Of a DNA stretch of 64,000 nt, positions 8,090 to 16,935 are shown piece by piece. A model generated the notes under the pieces. It ran no database searches. It saw only the letters and a program-made list of their open reading frames with translations, and had not been told where the DNA came from. A program made the position numbers and the translations under genes. Source of the DNA: Variovorax gossypii (GTDB lineage Bacteria; Pseudomonadota; Gammaproteobacteria; Burkholderiales; Burkholderiaceae_C); assembly GCF_003965815.1 (NCBI RefSeq), contig NZ_RXOE01000001.1:682001-746000 (forward strand). The letters are read 5' to 3'. Each line of letters begins with the position of its first letter. The stretch's first letter is position 1.

Positions 8090-8419
8090 TCAGTGCGCGC
8101 GCCGCAGCAGCTCGAAGCTCGCATCGGCCGATGCGGTCGATTGCCTGCCACGGCCCCAGCCGACGGCGCTGCGGTAGCTGCCCATCAGGGCCGCGGCGGC
8201 GGCATCGCGCTCCTCGGCCGTGGCGCTGCGGTCCGCGATGGGCGCGACGTAGAGCGCGTCTTCCGGGCAGTACAGCTCGCACATGAAGCAGGTCTGGCAG
8301 TCGTCCTGCCGTGCAATGCGCGGCGGGCCGCCCTCCACCGTCTCGAACACATTGGTCGGGCAGGCGTTCACGCAGATGTTGCAGGCGGTGCAGCGTTCGG
8401 CGCTGATGACTTCGATCAT
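8090..8419 (-). CDS. Ferredoxin-like 2x[4Fe-4S] protein
   Basis: A 109-residue cytoplasmic iron-sulfur protein. The first cluster motif is Cys10-x2-Cys13-x2-Cys16-x3-Cys20-Pro and the second is Cys41-x2-Cys44-x2-Cys47-x3-Cys51-Pro, the classic bacterial dicluster arrangement, also seen in the beta subunit of adenylylsulfate reductase. The last 45 or so residues lack cysteines and are of unknown role. Its ATG overlaps the stop of the flavoprotein gene (ATGA), so the two products are almost certainly made together and this one is the natural electron partner. Electron donor or acceptor beyond the flavoprotein is unknown. Confidence 0.93.
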   Translation of the reverse strand: MIEVISAERCTACNICVNACPTNVFETVEGGPPRIARQDDCQTCFMCELYCPEDALYVAPIADRSATAEERDAAAAALMGSYRSAVGWGRGRQSTASADASFELLRRAH

Positions 8420-10038
8420 GCGGCCACCTCTTCCTTTACCGCATGCCGCTGCACCCAGACCTCGTCGAGCCCGCCGCTGAGCAGCCGGTGGCGCTGCGAC
8501 GGATCGAGCTTGCCGTGCTCGCGCCGGCGGTGCATGCCGCGCGTCTCGGTGCGTTGCAAGGCGCTGCGGTACATCCAGCGCGAGGTGGCGAGCATGGCTG
8601 CGGCCTCACGGGCGCGCACGGCTTCCGTCGCGGTTGCAGCAGGCGCGCTGGTGCGCAGGCGCTCCCAGAGGGCATCGAGCCGCGAGAGCGAATCGCGCAG
8701 CGCGTCGCCTTCGCGGAACCAGTTGCGCTCGTAGGGGAAGACTTCGGCCTGCACTGCGCGCACCACTTCCTGGCTGTCGAAAGCCGTGGCCCCGCGCGAC
8801 GAGAGCGCTACGCCGCCAGCTCGCAAGACGGTGCGCTGCGATGACCGGGCACGCGCATCGCGCCCGAAGGCCGCCGCGCCCGCTCCGGCCCAGAAGCCCG
8901 AGGACAGCGCCCAGGCCGCGTTGTGGCTGCCGCCGCCCGTGAAGCCGCCGCAGATCAGCTCGCGCGTCGCGGCGTCACCCGCCGCGTAGAGGCCGGGCAC
9001 TGAGGTGGCGCAGCTGTCGTCCACCAGGTGCAGGCCGCCGGTGCCGCGCACCGTGCCTTCGAGCCGCAGCGTCACCGGGAAGTGCTGCGTGAATGGGTCG
9101 ATGCCCTGCCGGTCGAAGGAGACGAAGAAGTTGGGCTGCGCGGTGCGCATCCACGCGCGGATCTGCGCGTCGGCGCGGTCGAGGCATGCGAACACGGGCT
9201 GCGACTGCAGCGTCTGCGCGATCACGCCGCGCCCCTTCGAGGAGCCCGCGCCCTCGATCGCCACGCCGTCGGCCGTGTAGAAGGTCGCCCAGTTGTAGAA
9301 CAGCGACTTGGTGACCGAAGAGAACGCAGGCCCGAGCCCATAGGCGTTCGAGAACTCCATGCCTGAGAGCGCCGCGCCCACTTCGGCCGCCATCAGCTGG
9401 CCGTCGCCCGTGAGCACGTTGCAGCCCAGCGCGCGGCTCAGGAAGGCGCAGCCGCCGGTGGCGATGACCACGGCGCCGGTGCGCGCCACCCAGCTCTCGC
9501 CCGTCTGGCGGTTCACGCCGGTGGCGCCGCAGACGATGCCGTGCTCGTCCACCAGCAGTTCGAGCGCGGGGCTGTGGTCGAGGATGCGCGCACCCGACTC
9601 CTTGACCCGCTTGCGCATCAGGCGCATGTATTCGGGGCCTTGCAGCGAGGTACAGCGCAGCGCGCCCTGGTCGTCGGCGGGAAAGGGGTAGCCCCAGTCC
9701 TTGAGCCGTTCGACGTTGGCCCAGGTCTGCTCGAGCACGCGGTCCATCCATGCATGCTCGGCGAGATGGCCGCCCATCGCGAGCCGGCTGGCCTTGGCCT
9801 CCTCGCGCGCCTTGCCTTCGGGCGACACGTGCCACAGCCCCGTGCCCGAAGGCGCGGTCGCGCCCGAGGTGCCGCAGAAGCCTTTGTCGGCGAGCAGCAC
9901 GCGCGCACCCTGCGCGGCGGCGCTCACGGCAGCCCATGCACCGGCCGGGCCGCCGCCGATCACCAGAACGTCGGCCTCGTGCCGCGCGGAGCCGTCCGCC
10001 CCGGAAAGAAGATGCCGCTCGAAATCCCTCGCGCCCAT
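8416..10038 (-). CDS. FAD-dependent oxidoreductase, fumarate reductase / APS reductase alpha-like
   Basis: A 540-residue flavoprotein of the FAD_binding_2 family. The dinucleotide-binding motif VIGGGPAG is at about residues 26-33, followed by the GTSGATAPSGTG flavin loop. FTQHFPVTLRLEGTVRGTGGLHLVDD and the SVPGLYAAGDAATRE segment are the capping-domain and C-terminal FAD contacts seen in succinate dehydrogenase, fumarate reductase and AprA relatives. A helical tail containing RTETRGMHRR is also typical. It overlaps the ferredoxin gene by 4 bp, an AprBA-like pairing. Neighbouring sulfonate-type binding proteins suggest sulfur or organosulfur metabolism, but the actual substrate is unknown. Confidence 0.88.
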   Translation of the reverse strand: MGARDFERHLLSGADGSARHEADVLVIGGGPAGAWAAVSAAAQGARVLLADKGFCGTSGATAPSGTGLWHVSPEGKAREEAKASRLAMGGHLAEHAWMDRVLEQTWANVERLKDWGYPFPADDQGALRCTSLQGPEYMRLMRKRVKESGARILDHSPALELLVDEHGIVCGATGVNRQTGESWVARTGAVVIATGGCAFLSRALGCNVLTGDGQLMAAEVGAALSGMEFSNAYGLGPAFSSVTKSLFYNWATFYTADGVAIEGAGSSKGRGVIAQTLQSQPVFACLDRADAQIRAWMRTAQPNFFVSFDRQGIDPFTQHFPVTLRLEGTVRGTGGLHLVDDSCATSVPGLYAAGDAATRELICGGFTGGGSHNAAWALSSGFWAGAGAAAFGRDARARSSQRTVLRAGGVALSSRGATAFDSQEVVRAVQAEVFPYERNWFREGDALRDSLSRLDALWERLRTSAPAATATEAVRAREAAAMLATSRWMYRSALQRTETRGMHRRREHGKLDPSQRHRLLSGGLDEVWVQRHAVKEEVAA

Positions 10039-10178
10039 GGTCGATCGCCTCGCAGTGCAAAGACCGAGACCGTATCAACGGGCGCCGCCGCGCACAAAGA
10101 AGGAAAGCGCGCATCGATATGCGGCTTGTGCGGGCGCGGGCAGAATGCCGCCTCCGCAAGACCGAGGCAGCGACCGCC

Positions 10179-10607
10179 ATGAACATCACCATCTCGCCCG
10201 CCACCGAGGAGGAACTCCGCTCCGGCGAGCTCGGCCGCAAGCTGCGCCACTACAACTACGGCTTCGTCGGCGAGTATCCCGAGCAGAAGTACATCCGCCT
10301 CAACGCGAAGGACGAAAACGGGCGACTGCTGGGCGGGCTGCGCGGCTTCGTCTTCCTGTACTGGCTCAACATCGAAGTGCTTTTCGTGGAAGAAGACACC
10401 CGGGGCACGGGCCTCGGCAGCCGCCTTCTGGCCAAGGCCGAGCGGCAGGCCATCGCGCTGGGCGCGACGAATGCGAAGCTCGACACCTTCGAATGGCAGG
10501 CGCGCGGCTTCTACCTGAAGCAGGGCTACGAGGAATACGCCCGCATCGACGACTACGCGCCCGGCTTCTACCTGGCGCTCATGAAGAAGTCGCTGCAGGC
10601 GCCCTGA
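10179..10607 (+). CDS. GNAT family N-acetyltransferase
   Basis: A 142-residue single-domain acetyltransferase. The ATG at 10179 gives MNITISPATEEELRSGELG. The acetyl-CoA site (motif A) is visible as IEVLFVEEDTRGTGLGSRLLAKAE, with the RGTGLGSRLL pyrophosphate loop; motif B follows in TFEWQARGFYLKQGYEEYARIDDY. The size and F(Y)LKQGYE ending are typical of small-molecule or protein GNAT enzymes whose acceptors are not predictable from sequence. It is divergent from the flavoprotein (140 bp between start codons) and convergent with the efflux pump. Confidence 0.92.
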   Translation: MNITISPATEEELRSGELGRKLRHYNYGFVGEYPEQKYIRLNAKDENGRLLGGLRGFVFLYWLNIEVLFVEEDTRGTGLGSRLLAKAERQAIALGATNAKLDTFEWQARGFYLKQGYEEYARIDDYAPGFYLALMKKSLQAP

Positions 10608-10613
10608 AGCGGA

Positions 10614-12107
10614 CTACTTCGGCGCGGCGCCTCCCGCCCCGACCGCACGGTTCTCCACCAGCCCTTCCCTGGGCAGCAGCAGGGCCAGCGCGATCACGCC
10701 CAGGCTCACGACCAGCATCATCACGAAGGTGAGATGCAGCGAGCCGCCCAGCGCGAGCCGGATGCCCGCGTCGCCCGCGACCGAGCCGTGCACGCCCTGC
10801 AGCAGCATGCGCAGCTGCTCGTCGCTGAACATCGGCCGCCCATCGCCGTGTGTAAGCCCGAAGTTGAAGACCGCGCCGAAGAAGGCCGCCCCCAGCGCGC
10901 TGCCGAGGTTGCGCGAGAACACGTTCGAGGCCGTGGCGACGCCGCGCTGCGCGAGATCTACGCCCTCCTGGATAAGGATCAGCGAACTCAGGCTCATCAC
11001 GCCCATACCCAGTCCGATGATGAAGGAGCCGACCGCAGGCAGCACCGGTGAGCTCCCCGTCCCCAGCAGCACGAATGTCGAAGTGCCCACCGGGATCAGC
11101 GCCGCGCCGGCGACCACCATGCGCCACAGGCCGATGCGATGGAAGGTGCGCGAGGTCAGCGTCGCGCCGATGGGCCAGCCCAGCATCACCATCGTGAGCG
11201 TGAGGCCGGCCGTGACCGAGGAGCGCTCCAGCACCACCTGCACGTACATCGGCAGGAAGGTGGTGATGCCGATCAGCACCATGCCGGCGAGCATGGCCGC
11301 GCCGTTGACGGTGGCGATCATGCGTGCGCCCCACAGGCGCAGCGACACCATCGGATCGGCCGCGCGGCGCTCCTGCGCGATGAAGAGCACCAGCGTGACC
11401 ACGAAGAGCCCCGCCCACGCGAGCGCCACGCCCGAGTTGCCCACGCCGAATTCGGTGAGCGAGATCATCAGCGCCGCGATGCCGATGGTGAAGAGCACCG
11501 CGCCCACCATGTCGATGGACGAGCGCCGCACCGTGGGCGCCTCGTGCAGGAAGAGCCAGAAGCCGGCCGCGGCGGCCAGCCCGATGGGCACGTTGACCCA
11601 GAAGATCCACGCCCACGAGAGCTTCTGCACGATGAGCGCGCCGATCATCGGCCCCACCACCGCCGACACCGCCCACACGCTCGCGAGCCAGCCCTGCACC
11701 TTGCCGCGCTCGCGCACCGGGTAGAGATCGCCCACGATGGTGAGCGACACCGGCTGGATCGCGCCCGCGCCAATGCCCTGGATAAGCCGGAAGCAGATCA
11801 TGGCCGGCATCGACCACGAGAAGCCCGCCAGCACCGAGCCGATGACGAAGACCGCGATGCCCACGAACATGATGGGCTTGCGGCCGTACAGGTCGGAGAG
11901 CTTGCCGAACACCACCGTCATCGCGGTCTGCGCCAGCAGGAAGGAGGCGAACACCCAGCTGTAGAGATGCAGACCTCCCAGCTCGGAGGCGATCTGCGGC
12001 ATCACGGTGGAGACGATGGTGGCTTCTATGGCCACCATCGCCATGGAGGCCATGATCGAGGCGATGACCAGTGGGCGGCTTGTTGTTCTTTGGGGCGTGG
12101 AGGTCAT
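10614..12107 (-). CDS. MFS drug efflux transporter, DHA2 family (14 membrane segments)
   Basis: A 497-residue inner-membrane transporter. The N-terminal half has VIASIMASMAMVAIEATIV (helix 1), then the MFS motif A GKLSDLYGRKP, and the antiporter motif C region in SAVVGPMIGALI. Total length and about 14 hydrophobic segments fit the EmrB/QacA (DHA2) proton-drug antiporters, which export lipophilic or cationic drugs. No EmrA-like membrane-fusion gene is nearby, so it probably acts as a single-component pump. An AraC regulator lies 68 bp upstream on the same strand and might be cotranscribed. Confidence 0.92.
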   Translation of the reverse strand: MTSTPQRTTSRPLVIASIMASMAMVAIEATIVSTVMPQIASELGGLHLYSWVFASFLLAQTAMTVVFGKLSDLYGRKPIMFVGIAVFVIGSVLAGFSWSMPAMICFRLIQGIGAGAIQPVSLTIVGDLYPVRERGKVQGWLASVWAVSAVVGPMIGALIVQKLSWAWIFWVNVPIGLAAAAGFWLFLHEAPTVRRSSIDMVGAVLFTIGIAALMISLTEFGVGNSGVALAWAGLFVVTLVLFIAQERRAADPMVSLRLWGARMIATVNGAAMLAGMVLIGITTFLPMYVQVVLERSSVTAGLTLTMVMLGWPIGATLTSRTFHRIGLWRMVVAGAALIPVGTSTFVLLGTGSSPVLPAVGSFIIGLGMGVMSLSSLILIQEGVDLAQRGVATASNVFSRNLGSALGAAFFGAVFNFGLTHGDGRPMFSDEQLRMLLQGVHGSVAGDAGIRLALGGSLHLTFVMMLVVSLGVIALALLLPREGLVENRAVGAGGAAPK

Positions 12108-12175
12108 GAGCCATGCATGCTATAGACGGCATGAGCCCCTGTCCCCCGCTCGGGCTCTCGGGCGTGGCCCGTTCC

Positions 12176-13138
12176 TCAGGCTGGGCTAAGACTGGCCTCC
12201 GGCAGACTCTTCGCTTCAGCCTTCGCGGCATCGCGATAGCGCTTGGGCGACACGCCCACGCTGCGCTTGAAGGCGTTGCTGAACGCGCTTTCCGAGGTGT
12301 AGCCGAGCGACAGGCCCAATGCGAGCAGCGACGTTGTGCCCTCGCGCAGGCCCTGCTCGGCCAGGCGCATGCGCCAGTTGTGCAGGTAGGTCAGCGGCGG
12401 CACGCCGGCCGCGGCCTTGAAGCGCGTGGCGAAGGTGGTGCGCGACATGGCCACAGCATGCGCCAGCTCTTCCAGCTGCCAGGCCCTGGCCGGATCGCCG
12501 TGCATCAGCCGCAGCGCGGGCGCGATGCGCGGATCGCCGAGCGCGCGCAGCCAGCCGGCGGGCAGCGCATCGGGTTGCGATTGCGCCATGTGCGCGCGCA
12601 GCAGCTGCACGAACATCAGTTGCGCGAGCTGGGCCGAGGCGACGCCTGCGCCGGGCAGTTCGCCTTCGCGCTCGCGCACGATCTGGTCGAGCAGCCATTG
12701 CAGCACCGGGGCCTGCGGCGACGAGGCCCTGGCGTGGATCCATGGCGGCAGCATGTCCGCCAGCAGCGCGCCGGCGTGCGGGTCGAGCCTGATCTTTCCG
12801 CCGATCTGTACGTGGTCCTCGCCTTCCCCGAAACGCGCGATGCCGCTGAAGCCGCCGGTCAGCAGGCTGGCCGCCTCCACCGGTGGCAGGGCCGGGTCGC
12901 TCGCCACCACGAAGGGCCTGCACTGCGAGAACAGCACCACGTCGCCGGCCTCCACCCGCAGGGGCTCCTGCTCGCCCTCGGCCGTGAACCAGCACACGCC
13001 CTTCACCACCGCGAAGAACTTGATGTAGTCGAAGGCCGGGAAGCGCACCGACCACGGGCCGCCCATCGAGAACACGGCCGAGACGACGGTCTGCGCCTTG
13101 GTCAGCCGGATGATTTCGGAGAAGGGGTCTGCGCTCAT
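12176..13138 (-). CDS. AraC-family transcriptional regulator with cupin sensor domain
   Basis: A 320-residue regulator beginning MSADPFSEIIRLTKAQTVVSAVF. The N-terminal 180 or so residues resemble the Cupin_6 sensor (VRFPAFDYIKFFAVVKGVCWF, GDVVLFSQCRPFVV). The C-terminal third holds two helix-turn-helix units: LAHAVAMSRTTFATRFKAAAG and the second with TSLLALGLSLGYTSESAFSNAFKRSVGVSPKRYR. It is divergent from the NAD-dependent reductase at 13244 with a 105-bp gap, the usual arrangement of an AraC activator and its target, and upstream of the MFS pump. The start at 13138 is preferred over one at 13177. Confidence 0.92.
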   Translation of the reverse strand: MSADPFSEIIRLTKAQTVVSAVFSMGGPWSVRFPAFDYIKFFAVVKGVCWFTAEGEQEPLRVEAGDVVLFSQCRPFVVASDPALPPVEAASLLTGGFSGIARFGEGEDHVQIGGKIRLDPHAGALLADMLPPWIHARASSPQAPVLQWLLDQIVREREGELPGAGVASAQLAQLMFVQLLRAHMAQSQPDALPAGWLRALGDPRIAPALRLMHGDPARAWQLEELAHAVAMSRTTFATRFKAAAGVPPLTYLHNWRMRLAEQGLREGTTSLLALGLSLGYTSESAFSNAFKRSVGVSPKRYRDAAKAEAKSLPEASLSPA

Positions 13139-13243
13139 TTCCGGACTATCGCGCAAAAAAAGCGCACTGGAGCGCATTCATCGTTTGATTCCTCGAGCCT
13201 AGAGTCGGGGCCAAGGAAGAACACGCCCCATAGAACACGACCC

Positions 13244-14293
13244 ATGAATCCATCGCCCCTCGCACCTTCATCGACCGTTCTCGTCACCGGCGGAACCGGC
13301 TTCGTCGCCGGCTGGTGCATCGCCGAGCTCCTGCGGCGCGGCTACACGGTACGCACCACCGTTCGCAGCCTTTCGAAGGAAACCGGCGTGCGCGCCAGCG
13401 TCGCATCCGTCGTTGCCGGCGCCGACGACCGCCTGAGCTTCCACGTTGCCGACCTCACCAGCGACAGCGGCTGGGACGCGGCCGTCGCCGGCTGCGACTA
13501 CGTGCTGCACGTGGCCTCGCCGCTGGGCAACGACTCGCCCTCGGGCACCGATGCGCTGCTGGCGCCCGCCCGCGACGGCACCCTGCGCGTGCTGCGCGCC
13601 GCGACCCGTGCCGGCGTGAAGCGCGTGGTAATGACCTCGTCGCTCGCCGCTGCCACGCCCTCGCGCAGCAACGAAGGGGCCGTAGCCGACGAGAACGTCT
13701 GGACCGACCTGAACGACACCGGCAAGACCAACGCCTACCGGATGTCCAAGGCCATCGCCGAGCGCGCGGCCTGGGACTTCATGAAGGACCATGGCGGCGA
13801 GACGACGCTCTCCACCGTGCTGCCCGGCGCGGTGTTCGGCCCGGTGATGGGCTCGCAGAACCTCGGCTCGGTGCTGGTGATCGGCCGCATTCTCGGCGGC
13901 AAGCTGCCGGGCAATCCGCGCATCGGCTTCAGCATCGTCGACGTGCGCGACCTCGCCGACCTGCACGTCCGCGCCATGACCGCGCCCGAGGCAGCGGGCC
14001 AGCGCTTCATCGCCATCCGCGACTTCATGTGGATGGCCGACATCGCGGGCGAACTGCGCGCCCGGCTCGGCGAGCAGGCCCGCAAGGTGCCGACGCGCAC
14101 GCTGCCCGACTTCGTGCTGCGCCTTGCCGCGGTGTTCGACAAGGCGCTGCACAACGTCACGCCGCTGCTGGGCCGCAAGCTGAGCTTCAGCTCGGCGAAG
14201 GCGCAGCAGGTGCTCGGCTGGGCGCCGCGCCCCGCGAAGGCCACGGTGGTCGACTGCGCGCGCAGCCTGATCGAGGCCGGCGTCGTCGCCTGA
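13244..14293 (+). CDS. NAD(P)-dependent epimerase/reductase, dihydroflavonol-4-reductase-like
   Basis: A 349-residue extended short-chain dehydrogenase. The Rossmann nucleotide motif is VLVTGGTGFVAG (about residues 12-23), followed by DLTSDSGWDAAVAGCDYVLHVASP. The catalytic triad is Ser in VVMTSSLAA and Tyr/Lys in NAYRMSKAIAER. Relatives reduce aldehydes or ketones on aromatic and terpenoid substrates. The ATG at 13244 has GGAAGA-like purines about 25 bases upstream but no strong ribosome site. Regulation by the divergent AraC gene is likely. Physiological substrate unknown. Confidence 0.9.
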   Translation: MNPSPLAPSSTVLVTGGTGFVAGWCIAELLRRGYTVRTTVRSLSKETGVRASVASVVAGADDRLSFHVADLTSDSGWDAAVAGCDYVLHVASPLGNDSPSGTDALLAPARDGTLRVLRAATRAGVKRVVMTSSLAAATPSRSNEGAVADENVWTDLNDTGKTNAYRMSKAIAERAAWDFMKDHGGETTLSTVLPGAVFGPVMGSQNLGSVLVIGRILGGKLPGNPRIGFSIVDVRDLADLHVRAMTAPEAAGQRFIAIRDFMWMADIAGELRARLGEQARKVPTRTLPDFVLRLAAVFDKALHNVTPLLGRKLSFSSAKAQQVLGWAPRPAKATVVDCARSLIEAGVVA

Positions 14294-14296
14294 AGC

Positions 14297-15523
14297 TCAG
14301 GCCAGCGCCGAGGTGCCGTCGTAGATGTAGCGGCGCGACCAGGGCAGCGTCTTCGCCGCCCTGCCCGCCTTGCGCCCGACGATCTGGTAGATCGCCACGT
14401 CGTCGTTCTCGAAGGCATAGGCGCAGCCCGCGAGGTACACGCGCCAGATGCGGAACTTCTCTTCGTCGACGAGCGCGCGCGCCTTGTCGCTGTTGGCCTC
14501 GTAGGAATCGCTCCAGCAGCGCAGAGTCTGCGCGTAGTGGCGACGCAGGTTCTCCACGTCGAAGGCCTCGAGGCCGCCCTGCTGCATGGCCTGCAGCGCG
14601 AGGCTGATGTGCGGCAGCTCGCCGTTGGGGAACACGTAGCGGTCGATGAAGTCGCCGCCGCCGTACGACACGCCGCCGCCCTCGGGGTCGGACGAGGTGA
14701 TGCCGTGGTTCATCACCACGCCGTCGTCGGCCAGGAGCTCCTGCACGTGCCTGAAGTACGTCTGCAGGTTCTTGCGCCCCACGTGCTCGAACATGCCGAC
14801 GCTGGTGATGCGGTCGAACTGGCCGGTCACGTCTCGGTAGTCCTGCAGGCGGATCTCGATGCGGTCTTCCAGGCCCGCGGCGCGCACGCGCTCGGTCGCG
14901 AGGTCGAACTGGTTCTGCGACAGCGTCACGCCCACGCAGCGCGCGCCGAACTTCTGCGCCGCGCGGATCACCAGCGCGCCCCAGCCGCAGCCGATGTCGA
15001 GCAGGGTCTGGCCCGGCTTCAGTTCGATCTTGGTGAGGATGTGGTCGATCTTCTTCAGCTGCGCGGTGGCGAGGTCTTCGTCACCGTTCTCGAAGTAGGC
15101 GCACGAGTACACCATGTTCGGGTCGAGCCAGAGCTGGTAGAACTCGTTGGAAACGTCGTAGTGATACTGGATGGACTTCTTGTCCGAGGACTTGGTGTGC
15201 GTGAAGTAGCGCGCCATGTTCTGCAGCGCGCCGCCGGGCTTTTCCATCGACGTCCTGGCCAGGCCGTAGGCGATGTCGATCACGTCGCTGAGCTTGCCCT
15301 CGATGTCGATCTTGCTCTTGACGTAGGCCTCGCCCAGGTTGTCGAGCGTGGGCTGCAGCATCAGCGACAGCGCCGCGGGCGACTTCACGTGCAGCGTGAC
15401 GGAAGGTCCGCTGAAGTTGCCGAAGTCGAAGGACTGGCCATCCCACAGGGTGAGCCGCGCCGGCAGGTTAGCGCGTTCGCGCACGCCGGCGCTCCACTGC
15501 GCCAGCTTCTTTTCCCAAAGCAT
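14297..15523 (-). CDS. cfa: Cyclopropane-fatty-acyl-phospholipid synthase
   Basis: A 408-residue SAM-dependent methyltransferase that adds a methylene bridge across double bonds of membrane phospholipid acyl chains, usually in stationary phase or acid stress. The catalytic domain has the SAM-binding DIGCGWG at residues 176-182, the MVYSCAYF motif at 137-144 with the conserved YHYDVSNEFYQLWLD ahead of it, and SVGMFEHVG and FIDRYVFPNGELPHI further on. The first 110 residues form the N-terminal lipid-binding region. It is convergent with the reductase (3 bp between stops), so these two share no promoter. Confidence 0.94.
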   Translation of the reverse strand: MLWEKKLAQWSAGVRERANLPARLTLWDGQSFDFGNFSGPSVTLHVKSPAALSLMLQPTLDNLGEAYVKSKIDIEGKLSDVIDIAYGLARTSMEKPGGALQNMARYFTHTKSSDKKSIQYHYDVSNEFYQLWLDPNMVYSCAYFENGDEDLATAQLKKIDHILTKIELKPGQTLLDIGCGWGALVIRAAQKFGARCVGVTLSQNQFDLATERVRAAGLEDRIEIRLQDYRDVTGQFDRITSVGMFEHVGRKNLQTYFRHVQELLADDGVVMNHGITSSDPEGGGVSYGGGDFIDRYVFPNGELPHISLALQAMQQGGLEAFDVENLRRHYAQTLRCWSDSYEANSDKARALVDEEKFRIWRVYLAGCAYAFENDDVAIYQIVGRKAGRAAKTLPWSRRYIYDGTSALA

Positions 15524-15675
15524 GCATTTCTCCGTGTTGTTGAGTTCTCCCGTCCGGACGGGTGCGTCGCTGCAGTGGGCAAAACAATAACGAAGTTCCG
15601 CCGAACGTGCATGGTCACGTCAGCGCAAGAAATCGCAGCAAGTGCTAGAAGGGGGCGGCGCGCAATGCCCGAATT

Positions 15676-16668
15676 TCAGGCGGCTTCCATCGACGCCGCG
15701 CCCATCGCGTCGTTGCCCGCCTCGCCCAGCCAGCGGCGCTTGTCGCGCAGCGGCGGCGCACCGAACATGCGGCCGTACTCGCGCGCGAACTGCGAGGTGC
15801 TTTCGTAGCCCACGCTGTGCGCGGCGCTCGCCACGTCGGCGCCGGCGATCAGCATCTGGCGCCTCGCCTCCTGCAGCCGCAGCTGCTTCTGGTACTGCAG
15901 CGGGCTCATCGCTGTCACGGCCTTGAAGTGATGGTGGAACGACGACACGCTCATGTGCACCGCCCGCGCCATGTCTTCCACCCGCAGCGACTGGGCGTAG
16001 TTCATGCGCAGCGCGCTGATGGCCTTGGTGATGCGCTGCGTGTGGCTGTCCTGCAAGGCGATCTGCCGCAGCCGCGCGCCCTCTCCGTTGACCAGCAGGC
16101 GATACATGATCTCGCGCTTGATGAGCGGCGCCACGATGGGCACGTCTTCCGGCGTGTCAAGCAGCCGCAGCAGGCGCAGCACCGGCTCGAGCACGGGCAT
16201 GGCGATGCGGTTGACGTACATGCCACGCGAGGCCGGCGCGTTGGCCTTGGCGGGCAGCTTCTCGTCGCCGATGAGGTCGCCGATCTCGTCGAGGGCCAGC
16301 TCCAGCCTCACGCCCAGGTAGGGCTCGCTCTCGCTCGTCACGCAGACCTGGCCGCACACCGGCAGGTCGACCGAGGTCACGAGGTAGTGCATCGGGTCGT
16401 ACACGTAGATGTCGTCGCCCACGATGATGCGCTTGGAGCCTTGCGCGATGAGCCCCAGCGCCGGGGACGCGAAGCCGTGCTTGGGCCCTTCGGGCTTGCG
16501 GATGCAGAACACCTGCAGGCCGGGCACCGCCGTGACGACCGTGCCCTCCTGGCCTCGGGTGATGTGCTCGATGAGCGCCACCAGTTCCTTGCGGGCGTCG
16601 TCGAGTTCGGGTTCCAGCGGCATCGGCTGGGCGATGGCGGCTGCGATTTCGGGTGTTTCGTCGGACAT
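15676..16668 (-). CDS. AraC-family transcriptional regulator (AraC_N sensor)
   Basis: A 330-residue regulator. The N-terminal part (VVTAVPGLQVFCIRKPEGPKHG, then ALGLIAQGSKRIIVGDDIYVYDPMHYLVTSVDLP) is the AraC_N type found with aldo/keto reductase or alcohol dehydrogenase targets. The C-terminal DNA-binding part has LRVEDMARAVHMSVSSFHHHFKAVTAMSPLQYQKQLRLQEAR and the second helix-turn-helix GADVASAAHSVGYESTSQFAREYGRMFGAPP. The gene is divergent from the aldo/keto reductase at 16936 with a 267-bp spacer, so activation of that gene is the natural prediction. The ATG at 16666-16668 is chosen over one six codons upstream. Confidence 0.93.
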   Translation of the reverse strand: MSDETPEIAAAIAQPMPLEPELDDARKELVALIEHITRGQEGTVVTAVPGLQVFCIRKPEGPKHGFASPALGLIAQGSKRIIVGDDIYVYDPMHYLVTSVDLPVCGQVCVTSESEPYLGVRLELALDEIGDLIGDEKLPAKANAPASRGMYVNRIAMPVLEPVLRLLRLLDTPEDVPIVAPLIKREIMYRLLVNGEGARLRQIALQDSHTQRITKAISALRMNYAQSLRVEDMARAVHMSVSSFHHHFKAVTAMSPLQYQKQLRLQEARRQMLIAGADVASAAHSVGYESTSQFAREYGRMFGAPPLRDKRRWLGEAGNDAMGAASMEAA

Positions 16669-16935
16669 GTTCGGGCACCTTGTCACGATGGGGCCGGCAG
16701 GAACCGGCAGGCAGGGGCGGATTGCCCTCTGGAGGAATGAGCGGATCGGAGCTTAGCGCCGCTCTCCCCGCTTCGCACGCGCCGCGGGGGAGGTCTGGAG
16801 AAATAGGCAAGACCTTTGCAGGAACGCGCGCGCCGGCGGCCGGGCCGCGGCGGGATACTTTTTCAGGCCTTCCGCGCTCCTGCGGCATCTACCGGACCGG
16901 GCACGGACGCCTCCATCGCAAAGGAACATTTCTCC

